The notes under the pieces are model-generated. The model worked only from the letters and a program-made list of their open reading frames with translations, was not told where the DNA came from and did not search any database. Shown here piece after piece: positions 40,118 through 53,505 of a stretch of DNA of 64,000 nt. The stretch comes from Eunapius fragilis (Eukaryota > Porifera > Demospongiae > Spongillida > Spongillidae): assembly GCA_963681505.1 (NCBI GenBank), contig OY811984.1, positions 4,897,878 to 4,961,877 of the forward strand, written 5' to 3'. A program made the translations under genes and the position numbers. Position 1 is the stretch's first letter. Each line of letters starts with the position of its first letter.

Positions 40118-43100
40118 TTATTGCGTTGGTGTAGAGGGCTTTTTACACCTGACATGTAGGAGACATTTTCGTAATATATCTCCAAAGTTGACAACATATA
40201 GAAGTTGAACACCAGGATATGCTCCCAGACATATTTGGAAGGTAATCCATACACCAGGGGTAGCCAGAGTTTCCAAATCTTCTTTAATGGCACCACAATT
40301 TGAGCCTGTATCTTTTACTGCACATGCCGCAAAATAATACAAGATGGTATTATAAATCTGCTGAACATTTTTGGCAAATATGCTGTTCGCTGCTACAATT
40401 ATTGCTCCAAGAAGTATGAAATAGCTGAGAAGAATGAGGATCCTTAGGTCTTCTGTATGCCGGTATGCTGCTGCATTAGAATTTTTTCGCTTCATGCAAT
40501 TGTGCTAATAAATAGAAAAATAGTGAAGTAAATCTTTACATATTCATATTTGGGAAATTACCTTGATAATGATCAGATAGGAGATATACAGTAAGGGTCC
40601 ACCAATACAAATGATAACAGTTATCACTAATGCAAATGAGTAGTAGTGGGCATCTTGGTTTTTCATAAGGCACACAACTTGTGGATAAGTGCAAGTCAAA
40701 AATCCCTCAGTAGAAAATGCTGCAATTACAGGAATGCAAGGTAGCAACACCGCCACCAGTATGACTGCAAGATGAATTAGCTTGCTCTTTTCAAATCCTC
40801 GAAAGTGGAGAGGAAACTGCATTTTCATAAACATCACGCTTACATGACATAACCACAAAACGGCCATATGAAGGACAATGTAGTAGTAGAAGCATCCTGT
40901 AAACAGTTCACAGTCAGTATGTACACCGTCACAGAAATACAGTAACACACAACTAACTATTTAGAAATTCAATCGCATGTTTAGTTCACCTCAATTTAAT
41001 AAGGCAATGACAAAAAACTGACTGATTTAAACTCGAAAGTCATTGTCTACTCACACCAAAGGGCATGGAGAACAATTTTTGTTTTGGCAATTAGTCAATT
41101 CAGATTTAATTCCATTGACGCCTAATAGTTTGCCATGTTGTACAAGTCTTTATCTGTTTGGCTCTAGGCTTAAAAATATAATTTCTTTGTCTGTCCTTGC
41201 AGCAGCTCATCACCGCCGAACTACCCAGAATGTAGCACGCTCCTAACTAGATACAGATTTAAAATGCACTGCAAAACTTAAGAACTTGAGGCCAAAGATC
41301 ACCTAGCTAGGGAAAGGGCTTTGTACCCCACGTGGCTATTTGTTTTTGAAGGCAAGAACCGAGCCACTTTTTCGATGCCCAGTTATATGTATTCATGATT
41401 TCAAATAATGTATGGGATCGTGGCAGCGAAAAGGGACCTAGCGCATATTTTTTCAAGTTTTAAAATCATTTCATTATCTAAGCGACACCTATGTCCTCTA
41501 CAACTTTTCTTTTTTCTTATGCACTCGAAATTAGTCTATCCACCATGGAGCTACTGTGCCTGAATTTTTAATTATGCGTATACATTTTAATTTCACGCGT
41601 CAACTTTGATGCTCTATCTTGGAAAATTTTTATAATATGCGCTATGTCCCATTTCGCTGCCACGACCCCATATAATAAATGGGACAGAGTCTGAGAAAAT
41701 AGCACATTGCTATATTTATATAAAAGTTATAAAAATCAACCGCTATAATTTCTGAACGGTAGACGCTATTGACTTCTATTTTCAACACTTCATACTACAC
41801 AACTTCTCTATGGTAAAATACATTTTGGGGTCTTGCATTTGCTCGTGCCAGAGGTGCAACGTACGATACCACTTGGGGTTCAAACGCTCCATATCTTTCG
41901 GCAGGAAAATTCAATTTACTTCGATTTTGGTATATACGTAGAGGGATCCTGTACCGTGAATATACTATAACCTCCCGTGCCCATCCCACTATGTTAACAT
42001 GTACAACTGAAGTGTTTCCGCTTCTTAAAAGCGTCAGTGGTTCTCTTCTATAACTAACAAGATTCGTTATAAGCGATCGAAATGCGTGGATTCAGCTAGC
42101 ATCACCATACACAACGGTACGACGAGGAGGAGGAGGAGGAGGAGGAGGAGGAGGAGGAGAGGAGGAGGAGGAGGAGGAGGAGGAGGAGGAGGAGGAGGAG
42201 GAGGAGGAGGAGGAGGAGGAGGAGGAGGAGAAATTTTAGATGGAACTATGGGGACGCTTATGACACAGAAACAACGCAAAACAGTTCTCCATTTGGTATC
42301 GCTCAATTGCCACTAAGAGCGACTGAAGCGTTTGTAATGACATTCATCATACTATATGGAACCTACTAGCATAGGTTCAGATATAGTGGCGTGGGTACTG
42401 GGGGTTATTGTACATCCATGTCTCGGAGTAGCGGGAACCAAGTTGTAATAGGTTAATGACGCGAAATGAACGAGAAATGTGCAATTAGTTTGCACAGCTG
42501 TATCTCCGTAACGGATCAAGTAAAAATTAACGAACAGTACAGATCAATCCCTCTACGTATACACCAAAATCGAAGTGAATTGAATTTTCCTGCCGAAAGA
42601 TATGGAGCGTTTGAACCCCAAGTGGTATCGGACGTTGCACCACTGGCACGAAGCTAATGCAAGACCCCAAAATGTATTTTACCATAGAGTAGTATCAAGT
42701 GTTGAAAATAAGGAGTCAATATAGCGTTTACCGTTCAGAAGTTATAGCGATTCAACTGAAACGCGAATGATTTTTAAAATATAGCAATGTGCAGACCCTG
42801 TCCCAAGTATTATTAAATAATATGTTTACCTGTTATTGAACAGTACATTGTTGGTTTTATAACTGCCTCTATGAAATATTGGCTGCTGCAAAATAATTTT
42901 TCGCGATCCAGAAATGACGAAATTAAAGTAATCAATGCTATGGTGACGAGATGAAGAAGTTAAGCAGTTAAGTGGTAATTCCAAGTCACACTGTACTTAC
43001 CTAGTATCCCACTTGGTATTGCTATATAAGGAATGAGAATAGCAGGGAATACAAACCTGAAGTAAGACAGCCCCATGTGTGGTTAATAACCATAAACACA

Positions 43101-45670
43101 CATGAGTCATACAATAATATTTACATCGTCTTACGCCGTACATATGAAGATATAACCAACAGTATTGAAGAGACAGTTGCTACAAATGCTGCCATAGTTT
43201 GAATCACAAAGTCAACTTCTGAAACAGCATTTGAATAATACTTCACTTTGACACACAGTGGTCTACACGTTCCATTGATCGAGACAAACGTGTCACTGCA
43301 GTTTTTTATCAGTATTGAAGCAGGGGTGGTTGTTGTTATTGAAACATTCATGAATGTTAGGTTCACCTCTAAACGCAGTAAAAGCAATAAAGGAATTCAG
43401 TTTTGATAGCAAGACATTATACAATTGAACAACAGACCTGATGGGGGAAGGCTTTCACACTTTGGAAGTTTGTTATTGAAAGGAGAATTCATAGCCATCT
43501 GCCACTCAGTTTTGCATACACCTGTAGTAATATTAATGCATTGCTCTCTGCTAATTGTTGCATTGGAGCCACAAGGTGGGAACAGGTGCAGACACATCAG
43601 TGGTTCTAAGTGCTCCATGCACATTTGGGAGGCTTCAAATGATCGAAGAGCATAATTTATCAATCTAGCAGTAGCTTCATTGACCTCTTGATTAACACTC
43701 GAGTTGATGGCAATATAGCTATCATTACATGACAGGCAGGTGTGTTGCTTTAGCACTTGAAGGCATGTGGACTTTGTATATATAGTACATCCAGGTAGTG
43801 ATGCTTTGAGCTGCATTAATAATGGTCACTTTTTAAAGAAACTGAAAAGGATATTATATGTGCAGGCAATGTATATAGCTTGATATCGCAATATGGGGGT
43901 GACCCCCACCCCACCCCTCGCCCCGACCAGCTATGAATAATTAACTATGAATATTGAATTCATAAATTAATTGACACGTTCCAATATGACGCGTTCAAAG
44001 AGCACTATGCGAGGTAGCGACTGCTGTGTTCAAATAAAGCAAGAAAAAATGGGGTGGATTTGACGCAGTTTTTTGTTTTCAATCGGTAAGTACACTCTGC
44101 AACAAGTTTCCTGTTGTATATTAATTTAAGGCGATCGTATACACAATAACTATATTGCTTCATACATCTAATGCTAGAGGCTCCACAATTCCCACAGAGG
44201 GAACAGACGTGGCTCTGGCTAGCTGTTCAAGCAAAGCATCATCACTGACCATGGCTGAAAACAAATTTCAAAAGCGGCTGGGACGAAGCCTCAGTCCCTG
44301 ATGGGGCACGCCTCTCACTTGTGAGTGAAGTCGCCATCCACGCAGGCCTCTATTAAACATTGGTTGTAAAAGTTGATATCACTGTCAAATGTATGTGTAT
44401 TTTCATACTAGTAAGAAAAGCAGCTGAGGCTTCGCCCCAGACCCCACTGGGGGAGCAGACAGCGCTCCCCCTAGCAGTCACAGGAGGGGGCACGCCTCCT
44501 CCGTACCCACCCCCACCTGGGAATATAGTTATTAGACCCCCCCCCACCCCCCCACCCCCCTCCCGAAATCCTGGATCCGCCCCTGGGTGCGCTCGCATGC
44601 ACGTACACATGCACACTTGCATGCATGCATGCACACATGCACACATGCACAGATGCATACATGCACGCATGCACACACGGAACCTTTTTGTGGCACGTTC
44701 AATGTGTACCGCGCGGAAGGTATAATGGCACACGGGTGTACAATTGTACCCCCGAGTGAACATTCAGAATAATAGATGTAAAAAATAAGGATCGTTTATA
44801 CATTGCATGCTTTTGAAAACCATGCAAGCAAGTTAAATAAAATAAATGCTATGACATAACCCGGCATTGTAATCATTGTATAAGAGACATGCATGGTTAA
44901 TTGTATTAAATAAAGATGTACAACTACCCAGTGCCCGGTTTAGGGGTGGAAGGTGGGGGGGTACCACAGCTCTTCGAGGGCCCCCACCCTGCTCATAAGT
45001 ATATTCATATTTTATGCTTATGGGATAAGCTAGGGTTAATTAAGCGAATTGAGAAATAACACATGGAGCTGGAGCCATGCAGAGAATAGAAGTGCGCGAA
45101 GTGGAGGGGTGGGAGGAGGGAGGGTCCACCAAGGCTAATTGCCCAGGGCTCCACCACTGTCTAAATCCGGCACTGCAACTACCTCCTGTTTTTTATAAAA
45201 GGACATCATTTGATCATATTGACACAAATCTAAGCTATTCAGTATACAGGAGTTTCAAAGTGATTAGATGTTCCACACTATTGTGTTTATGCATGTACAT
45301 GCAGTTGAATGGAAGGGGTATACATGCATGACTGTGTTACTATATGCTCGCGCATGTCCAGCGATCACAATTGCTATGAGCTCAATTGCAACCTACCCCG
45401 CTCTTGAGACAACGAAACTGCGATAGATAATGCAATGTATAAATCGTTTGACGAATCGATGGCTGCATGCTATCGCCAAACTCGCGCGTCACCTTTTGCA
45501 CTCAATCATGCTTGCACTGAGCAGCGCAGTGGCCCGATAATCGTTCCGGCGACAATTTGGGTCAGGTGTCGGTGAATCCCTGGGATGGTCATTCATATCT
45601 TAGATTCACGTGACTCCCCCTGACGCAATTGCCTCACAGGAGCTATAGCTCAGCAGAGGCGGATTTAGGG

Positions 45671-45705
<35 letters not shown>

Positions 45706-48700
45706 TGCGGGATATTCCCCACCCCGCCATTCAACGACTAATTGTTATGAATCAAACCTCATCGTTGTTAATTTGTGTTGTTAACTTGTGAATTACTCCC
45801 ACCCGCAAATTTTTCCTAGATCCACCTCTGCTTAGGTACCGTAGGGAGCTATTTGCTACGCGGAAAGTATCCTTTTGGAATGGAACCTACCACCACTAAA
45901 GGAGGCTGAATCTAACTAGGCCCAGGCGTTAGTCCGACCTTAGCGTATACGTAGTCTCGTACCCAGACCCAGATTCCCAACAGCTGCGGATGGTGGAAAG
46001 TGGGTCTGGCTCATAGGTCGATCTTTTTTGTTCTGTGGATCCTCGAGTGTTACGCAATCTTTATGTCGTCACATCATAAATGGGGTGTCGTTTTGTGTCG
46101 TCATATACTAATTATCGTGCCGTCATAACTAATTATCGGGCACGAGAACGTGCATGCATAGATACTTTAGAGAGGGATTGGAAACGCGGTTAATTATCAC
46201 CGACACTCCGTGATCTGCTCTGTTCTGCTGTTACGCTTTATTATCGACCTATCGTTTGTTCGCGTGTTATCTAGCTACTCGCTATATGCTCCTAATGAAA
46301 TCCTGAAAAATGCCATTGAAAATGTATTAATTGATGATGGCTTTAAGATACCAACTGCTGGGAAGAACAGATAACAAATTAAATCTTGTTTGAGCCATCA
46401 TAGTTTGGTCTGTATGAAAATTTTGTCCAACGGAATGGACACTGCAGAAAATGGAACGCACACTTTACCGGACGCTAAGAAGGAAAAATCTTTGCTTGAT
46501 TGAAGCTTTTTCTTCCACCTGCATGTACTTTCTCCGACCCATAATACCAAGACCTGTTTGAATGAATACATACACCCAATGTACAAAAATATACCTCCTT
46601 TTTCTTGAGGTCAGCGAGCAAAGCTGGACTGAATGCTATGCGAGTACAAAATGAATCATAGACTAATATTTAATACGCGCGAACAATTCAATAAATATAT
46701 ATGCCATGTTTGCGACAGTGTTACTAGAAAAAAAAGAAAAAAGTCCCTCCTGGAGCATTCACTTCTCTCTCAGGATTTATATCTAACATTATAAAAGCAC
46801 TTAGGATTGCTTGAATAAAGGTACATACACGAAGCATATCTTTTTCACACTTTCGTACTAGACGAGAGTGTAACTCACGATCAGATGACGATAAAGCAAA
46901 ACAAAAAAAAAAAAAAAAATCCCTCCTTGCAAATTCACTTCTCTAAACAGATAAAGCATCATAAACCTTCGGGAGGCTACCCGTTCTGAAAAAAAGGTAC
47001 ATAACCCTGTGCGAGTTGTGATAATTATGTACCGCTGTAAATCTACACGCGTCAACGGTTTTTGTAAAGTCAAATCACTATAAAACCTTACCTTTGATAA
47101 AGACGGTGAAAAATGTCGAACACAAATTGGTAGAACCCCGTTCTGGACACTTTCTCTAGATTCACTCACCTCAAAGGTGTGACTCTCGCGATCACGGAGT
47201 GCGCGCACAGCCTCTATGGCTCACGTGATGCGTTTCCAATCCCTCTCTAAAGTATCTGTGGTGCATGCCACCGCGCGCCTAGTAAGAATTAGGACACCGC
47301 GCGCCTAGTAAGAAGTAGGAAGCACCCAACAGGCACATGTCCTTTTATGACTGTGGCATGAGAAACAGTATACCTTAAACATGCAATCTAGTTCCAGAAA
47401 GCACGCAGGATGCAGTTGCTCCAAAAGATAGAAAGGAACGTTGAGGCTGAGGTTTGTCGGGATGATAGGGCAGGCGGCCTAGCTTCCCCTCGCCTATCCC
47501 GTTCTCATCGATTTTCTAGCCGTGCGCAGTCGCGGGCGCGTCCTTGTCCTTGTAACGTTGAAGGGCTTGTTTGCTCAGACCAAAGCGGAGCAGTGGCGGA
47601 TCTAGCACAACCTTGGGCGGGGCGGCAGCCCCCCCCCATTCATATTAAATACCGCCCCTATCATGAAATTGTCGCCGCCCCCCCCCCCCCCCCCCCCCCC
47701 ACAAACACACACGCACACGCACACACACACACACAAACGAGAATCGCGTGCGTTAATTAAGGCCGCATTATGACTAGACTTAAGGCATTAATACCTCCGC
47801 TCCAGTGGCATAAGGCTATGGGGGGGGGGGGGGGGGGGGGGGGGGAGGGGGGGGCGGTTGGCTTGGAGGGGCTGTGTCCCTCGCCAGCAAGGGGAGCGCT
47901 GTAAGTTCCCCAATCGGGGTCTGGGGCTCCGCCATACGCTTTTGGTGGCATAACGCGTCAAGCGACGCTATAAATTGTAGTCCACTATGATTTTGCAAGC
48001 ATGAATTTAAGATTTTATCTGATGACAGCACAGCATATATGATAAATGCGCACGCATGCTTTAGTGATCACTACGTCCATTCAGTGCAACAATCAGACAA
48101 TGAAGTTTAAGCGCCTCGCACGGCGCGAGGTAGCGAAGTGGTTCACGACCGCTTCAACGTCTACTGGTTGAGAATCTTAATTGTATATGCATATGAGCAA
48201 GGCCATTTAAGCGTGCTTCTCCCATTGTCGTTCAGAGGTAAGTCTTAAGTCGCTTCAAAACTAGCTGAAAGCTTCGCTCAGCACTCACGCTAGTCACTGG
48301 CAACGTTGCAGTGATTTGCAATAGACGTGCGATGTTTGGCAAAAAATCGTTGTCACAGACAGCTAAAGCATCAATATAGCTGTATCAGGACAATCCACCT
48401 TGTCAGCCCATCTTTTCTTCCAAATATCGAACTCTCCTTGCACTGCCTGTTCTGATCAAGTTGCAGGAATTTTGCATAAATGGCAAGTGCTGGTTGTAGA
48501 TCATTAAATGAATAGGAATAAATGAACTTGGGGATAAGTGACCAGAGATGCGTTATTGTGAACGCTGACGCTAGAGCGCATGCAACTCTGACAAAACATG
48601 CATGATCCAAAAATGGATAGTAAACACTTCGTTTGAAGAATTCCTGGTCCGAGGATGACTCGACATTGATGCGATTTCGCTGCCTGGATGGCACTCATCT

Positions 48701-51683
48701 GGATGCAGTTCAACTGCACTAACAGCCGTAACAGGTAGCTATAGAAGTTCACTTGTTGGAACTGGAGGTTCTAGTGGGTCGATCGCGACTGGATATTCGA
48801 CTGGGTATTCAGTTTCACAATCGGTGATCAGCAAAAAAAGCCATTGGCGGTGTAGCAACAGTGGTGAAAAAAGATGTTATTTTGTCACATATTTCGCCGT
48901 CTGCAGCTAGAATCTTTAACCGTTTGGCTTTACGAAACGATGCTCCTGAACCTTTGGGCCGCTTTGATGACATCTTACGAGGGACAATTGATAAAGGCTG
49001 GGACTTTTCGTTTAGTTGTTATAGTTATGACAGGTATATCGGCGTTTTTGCTGGCCTGCGTTAATTCATAACGCTAATTAAATAAAAACATTAGTTTACC
49101 TGCAAACGCTATAGAGCTCTTTCATGGTCACATGACGCGTGGGCTTTAATTGCTTTATTGTCCGCCATATTGGTGCTCGGAAATATAGTTTTGGTACTTT
49201 TGATACGTATAACTCGCGCTTCGAGGGCACAAGTATTTTTACAAATGTTAGTCATGTGTTAGACCAAAATAATATATATTTAAACGACACTCTGAAGTAA
49301 TCCCATACTTCTCCGAGCACCAATATGGCGGACTAATTAGAAGATGAATGCTATTAAGTCACGCGATGAAAGAGCTCTATAGCGATGCGGTGTATATTAA
49401 TTATGGAATCGTTAAAGCTAGATACACACTAATTAGTTATGTGCTCGATCATTAGACTGACACATAAAACTATTTCCCGCTGTTTAAAAAGTTACAGAAA
49501 CTCATAGTAAAAAAAAAGTGCTTGTTACACTATAGGAGGCTTTGTAAGTGATTTGGTTTTACACAGAACGTATATCAAGTGCAACTACGCAGGCCATTTG
49601 ATAACACCTTGGGCATGAAGTCCATGAATAAAAAAATGCAAGTAGATTATAACCTTTGGAACCTGTTTATCAGAACTATCCCCGCCGCTCAACACGTATA
49701 AAAGTTGTGTAAAATATGGAAGTCAACCATTATTTCAGCGCGCCGAACAAGTGTATAGTTTTCTAGGTTTCAAGTTGACTGCACCAAGACTTAGATAATT
49801 TAGTATCTTACCTGAAAAGCACAGCAGAGTCCTCAATTGCAAAAAAAAAAAAACTAGCCTTCGCTTCTATGTCCCGTACAATTTTAATCCGTCACAATTT
49901 TTACTCGTTCTTTACGTTACCACTTTTTCGGCCCGGTACATGCACCAGAGATAATCTTTGCATACACGTACGTCAACTATTGAAGTATACCTATACTCTA
50001 GGCCGCTAAGACCAGACTCTAGGCAAAGCCCTGTGTTCTGTGCAGGACGACTGTTCGAGGCTGTACACTAGTTGGGCGTAGCCCGATCTTAGCGTCTGCA
50101 GTCTCGTACCCAGGCCCAGATTCCCAACAGCTGCGGGTGGATTACGTGGAAAGTGGGTCTGGCTCATAGTTCGTTGTTCTGTGGATCCTAGATTTTGGAG
50201 AACCAATCAAATTGCAGCCCGTAGTGACGTCACGTGCTACTTAATTATGCATTCCATAGTTAGCTAGATAATGAGTTCGAGTAGCGTTCCAATTGGAGCC
50301 TTCTCCTCGAGGGTGACAGTTTTTAATCTTCGACCCGCTTCGCCCCGCTAGCAGTGCGCACACCAACAAGGGAACAGAAAGTTTGACAACCGCCATGTCT
50401 TATCAGTAAAGTGTTCCAAAAGGTCAAATATGCCGAAAGTTACTACGATGAAAATCAGGGTGAAGGAGATGACGCTACTATGATCGTTCATGAGTTCTTA
50501 GTTGACTATGTTCTGATGACCTGCACATACCTGAAATTATTATTTAATCTTATGTGTATGCATATATATATATATATGTGTACCCTACATGTAGTTATAT
50601 TCTGGCAAGATAATTTTGAATGGTACAATAGCTACAGTATAAGCTATGGGGAACATAAAAACGCCACAATTTTTTTTTCATACGATCGCGCATACCGTAC
50701 AATAATATGTGTTTAGAACGCTGTAACTTTTTGATATACTAATCCAAATATCATACATAAGGTGTCATTCTGCAGCATTTTAGTACCTACCTAGAGCTTT
50801 CTCCTGAAATACTCGCTTCAGCTCTTGAGACGAAAACGTGACTTAGGGCATCGATTGCACATTGTAATTGTGGTACCCGCATTAACCAGGAATGTAATTT
50901 TCAGCACACCTAACGAGGGAATGCGCTTATAACGAGGGTGCTATTAAAGATGGGGGGGGGGGCCCACGGTCAGGCGGCCGTGCAATTTGTGGGTTTAAAA
51001 TGGCGGTTCAAAGCGTGCGAAAGTGACTCCTGGAGTATGGTAAGAGCGCAGGGAACAGACGTGGCGCTCTAAACGAGGACAGACTGCATGTATATAAGCA
51101 TTAGAAAAATACCTGGATATGAAACGCGTCACGTGACGTTAGGACTATTTACATTTAAATTACAAGTCTAGCTTCTTTTGATATACAAGTATAAAAGAGG
51201 TCGCGCTAGCAGAGCTATATCTCCGCGCGCGTGTTGTACAATAACAAGTGCGGATATATATAGCTGCTTGCAGGCGATTTGTTAATGGATTCAAGCCTTA
51301 TCTTTCTCGGCCCAATTAACATACTAGCTACGTACGTCTCCCGCAGTATACCGTTAACTTGCATGAGGTTAATTATATGTAATAGGTATACCAGCCGAAC
51401 GACAAAGGCGTTTTTTTTTTCTTGCTGTGCACCGGATGTAAAATTTGACCTTCACTATAACATTAAGGACAATGGCGACATTGATTGACTTGCACTTATC
51501 TATAATACTGTCAGTATTATTATTATGCCATGTGAAAGTAAGCACCGTATATATAGTTTCTCTTACCTGGTTCGCGCGAGAAGGGTTGTACACATAGAGC
51601 ACCACAGGTATACAGAGCAAGGCCCAGATGAATGCCACTGCACCACATTTACATGCAACTTCGATATATTTTCCGCCCGTCAT
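40118..51683 (-). CDS. Frizzled-like seven-transmembrane receptor B
   Basis: Exons on the minus strand: 51683-51567, 43810-43438, 43368-43125, 43056-43001, 42937-42830, 40896-40562 and 40504-40118, about 539 residues, with the same phases and near-identical exon sizes as A (56 and 108 nt for exons 4 and 5, 335 nt for exon 6). Exon 1 begins MTGGKYIEVACK and holds the helix AVAFIWALLCIPVVLYVY. The ten-cysteine Frizzled-type domain is in exon 2. Exons 4-7 supply TM2-TM7, ending in a short tail (KPSTPTQ). No KTxxxW motif. It is much closer to C than to A. Intron 1 spans 7.8 kb of mobile-element-rich DNA, so the link to exon 1 rests on phase, order and similarity to A. Exon 6 and 7 sequences are almost identical to those of C. 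Confidence 0.75.
41411..41672. mobile_element. MITE family 1, best-preserved copy, in receptor B intron 5
   Basis: About 262 bp with inverted ends TATGGGATCGTGGCAGCGAA and TTCGCTGCCACGACCCCATA; the repeats run on through ACCTAGCGCATA. No coding capacity. Further copies lie at 6.1, 13.0, 52.9 and 62.1 kb. Confidence 0.85.
41690..42805. mobile_element. Long-terminal-inverted-repeat element in receptor B intron 5
   Basis: Arms of about 270 bp (41690-41960 and 42530-42805) are inverted copies, sharing GGTAAAATACATTTTGGGGTC, CATATCTTTCGGCAGGAAAA and GCACATTGCTATAT. The centre contains a 110-bp GAG tract and no transposase. A relative occupies the same intron of receptor C (54805-55470) and a half copy lies at about 37905-38145. 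Confidence 0.8.
42121..42232 (+). repeat. (GAG)n microsatellite
   Basis: About 36 GAG triplets with one break, in the centre of the inverted-repeat element. Confidence 0.95.
44585..44672 (+). repeat. GCATGCACACAT-type microsatellite
   Basis: Alternating purine-pyrimidine tract of GCATGCA and CACATGCA units, a possible Z-DNA former, in receptor B intron 1. Confidence 0.8.
44939..45175. mobile_element. hAT-type MITE with perfect 8-bp target duplication
   Basis: 237 bp with ends CAGTGCCCGGTTTAG and its inverse CTAAATCCGGCACTG, flanked on both sides by CAACTACC (44931-44938 and 45176-45183). An 8-bp duplication and CAGTG termini are hallmarks of hAT elements. No coding sequence. In receptor B intron 1. 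Confidence 0.88.
45654..45830. mobile_element. Small hAT-like MITE with a long poly-G core
   Basis: Ends CAGAGGCGGATTTAGG and inverse CTAGATCCACCTCTG. The interior holds a run of 32 G (45672-45703). No exact target duplication was found, so the superfamily is tentative. Confidence 0.55.
46160..47257. mobile_element. 1.1-kb non-autonomous DNA transposon with terminal inverted repeats
   Basis: Ends AGATACTTTAGAGAGGGATT (46160) and the exact inverse ending at 47257; the match runs on into GGAAACGC. No transposase was recognised inside. In receptor B intron 1. Confidence 0.75.
49107..49384. mobile_element. 278-bp MITE with CGCTATAGAGCTCTTTCAT termini
   Basis: The inverted ends match for 19 bp. 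Subterminal blocks TCCGCCATATTGGTGCTCGG and the inverse CCGAGCACCAATATGGCGGA form a second, inner inverted pair. Confidence 0.82.
50095..50175. repeat. Dispersed palindromic repeat (copy also near 45945-46025)
   Basis: Both copies share GTCTCGTACCCAG, CCCAGATTCCCAACAGCTGC and GGAAAGTGGGTCTGGCTCAT. CAGACCCA and TGGGTCTGG are inverted partners, so this is probably another short inverted-repeat element. Confidence 0.55.
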
Positions 51684-53505
51684 ATATGCAGTACGAATGG
51701 CGCGGCAATATGCAGTGACACTATACAATACACCTGCATGGTCTATATCGGATATTATAATATATATAGTAACGAAGCTGCATACGAACGTTGTTCCGAG
51801 TACAGCGGTTTGATGTTTGACGATATGGTTAATACAAAGCGCATGTTTTCCAAGTATGTCTTTTTCATGCAAGCATTGTTTTCCACGCGCCCATCAGTTT
51901 GTCTAGAAGCATTATTATATATGTATACTGATTCCAGTTACAGCATGACGGTGGATGCAGAAAGCCATATACATGTTTTTAATTTCAAACAATACATGCA
52001 TTGTTAAAAATAAAAATAAATAAAAAGATTTTACCGCAAAACACTTAGGGGTGTTCGTACGCCTGTTTACGAATAAGTTGAATAACACCCCATGGGTTGT
52101 AGTGGTAACCGCTCAGGAGTGTTAGAGCCCACACTCCTGAAGTACACTCTATTGGGTGTTGACACAGCTATCAATATGTCGTATATATGCACCGTAAATT
52201 GATGATCCCAACATAAATTGACATTAATAATCTATACAACAATAGGTTCAATTTATTTTAATAGAAAAGTAGATGTCCTTACACGCTATGACGATCGAGC
52301 AGGCTGTTTCTCTTGTTCAGAGACTAAACGAAAACAAATAAAGGTCAAGTTACAGTATGAGACATGTCTGATCTTAAATCTTGGTGCGTGCAGCCCTCAT
52401 GCACGTTCGCGGAGCAGAGGAGACCGTATACTAGCTGTAACAATAACAACGTCAACCGTACTGATCGTGAAGCTTACCTCGAAAGCTTGGTAGGGCGTGT
52501 CCTTTTAGTCTTATGAACTTTGTAAAATAAGATAGGGCGTATTTGAACGCGTGAAAAGGAACTTGTATATACAGTACCTCGATTCCTTACGTAGTGGCCC
52601 ATATATAGTGAGGTAGCGTGCGCCGTAGTAGCTGGGTAGCACGGTAGTCGAATTTTCCTTAGCGTAACTATATATGGCAGAGAAGTGGAGTTATACAGGC
52701 ATTCCGAACTGCAGTACTAGTATCCTGCATGACCACGAAAAACTCGATGCACTCTCTTCAAAGCGTTCAATTTTTTTTATTCGAATGACGCATCGCTAAA
52801 CGTTGGAAGAAAACAATTGGGTTAAAACCAAGCTAAAAATCTATGGCTCAGGTCGTATTTGGTAGTTCCTATAGCCTAACTATCAGTATATAGCTTCGAG
52901 ACTATTTGAAAGGGATCTAGTGCATATTTTTTCAAGTTTTATTTTCTAAGAGACACCTATGTCTTCTTTCTTACTCACTGGAAATTAGTGGACTTATACA
53001 GTAGCCTGAATTTTTAATTACGCGGCGTACATTTTAATTGCACGCGTCAACTTTGAAGCTCCTTTGCTATATGCTTATGACGTAGCGGCAATCCATGGAC
53101 AAAACAATTCAGTTCTGCGAATGCATTGAAAATGAAGCAAGAACGGAAGTAAATTTAAACAATGAATTAAGGCAGCGAAGCTATATTTATAATTACGTAT
53201 ATTCTTCAGTCACAATAAAACTTTTTGAGGGTTCGGACATGACTTGAAAAAAAAAAATCCTTCTATGAGTTAAATTTCATTTTGCATCATTATTTAATGT
53301 TAATATTATAATAAAAATGACCAAACTATCTTCAGTCACTATCATATAGCCAGCCAACTGAGCGTAAATAGGTAATAGGAATGACACATCTACAAAAATG
53401 GCGCCTGATACACTATAATAAAAGGAATGTTCTGGAGTAGTTCAGTATTACATTAGTAAGGTACTGTGAAAATTTCATAAGAGACTTTTTTTCCTGCAAT
53501 ACTTA
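51684..53505. other. Spacer between receptors B and C
   Basis: 1.8 kb without a supported gene. It contains a partial MITE family 1 copy (about 52910-53065) and, from about 53130, the 3' flank that is duplicated beside receptor B (partner at about 39655). Confidence 0.55.

Noticed and set aside
42067-42316. Polyproline/polyarginine frames
   Set aside because: GAG microsatellite.
48125-48185. tRNA-like or SINE head (GGTAGCGAAGTGG with a weak B-box-like GGTTGAGAATC)
   Set aside because: The A-box-like part is fair, but the B box is poor and no cloverleaf can be drawn; no second copy was found.
48861-49064. + strand 67-codon frame (ILSHISPSAARIFNRLA)
   Set aside because: Short, no family recognised, no clear gene signals.
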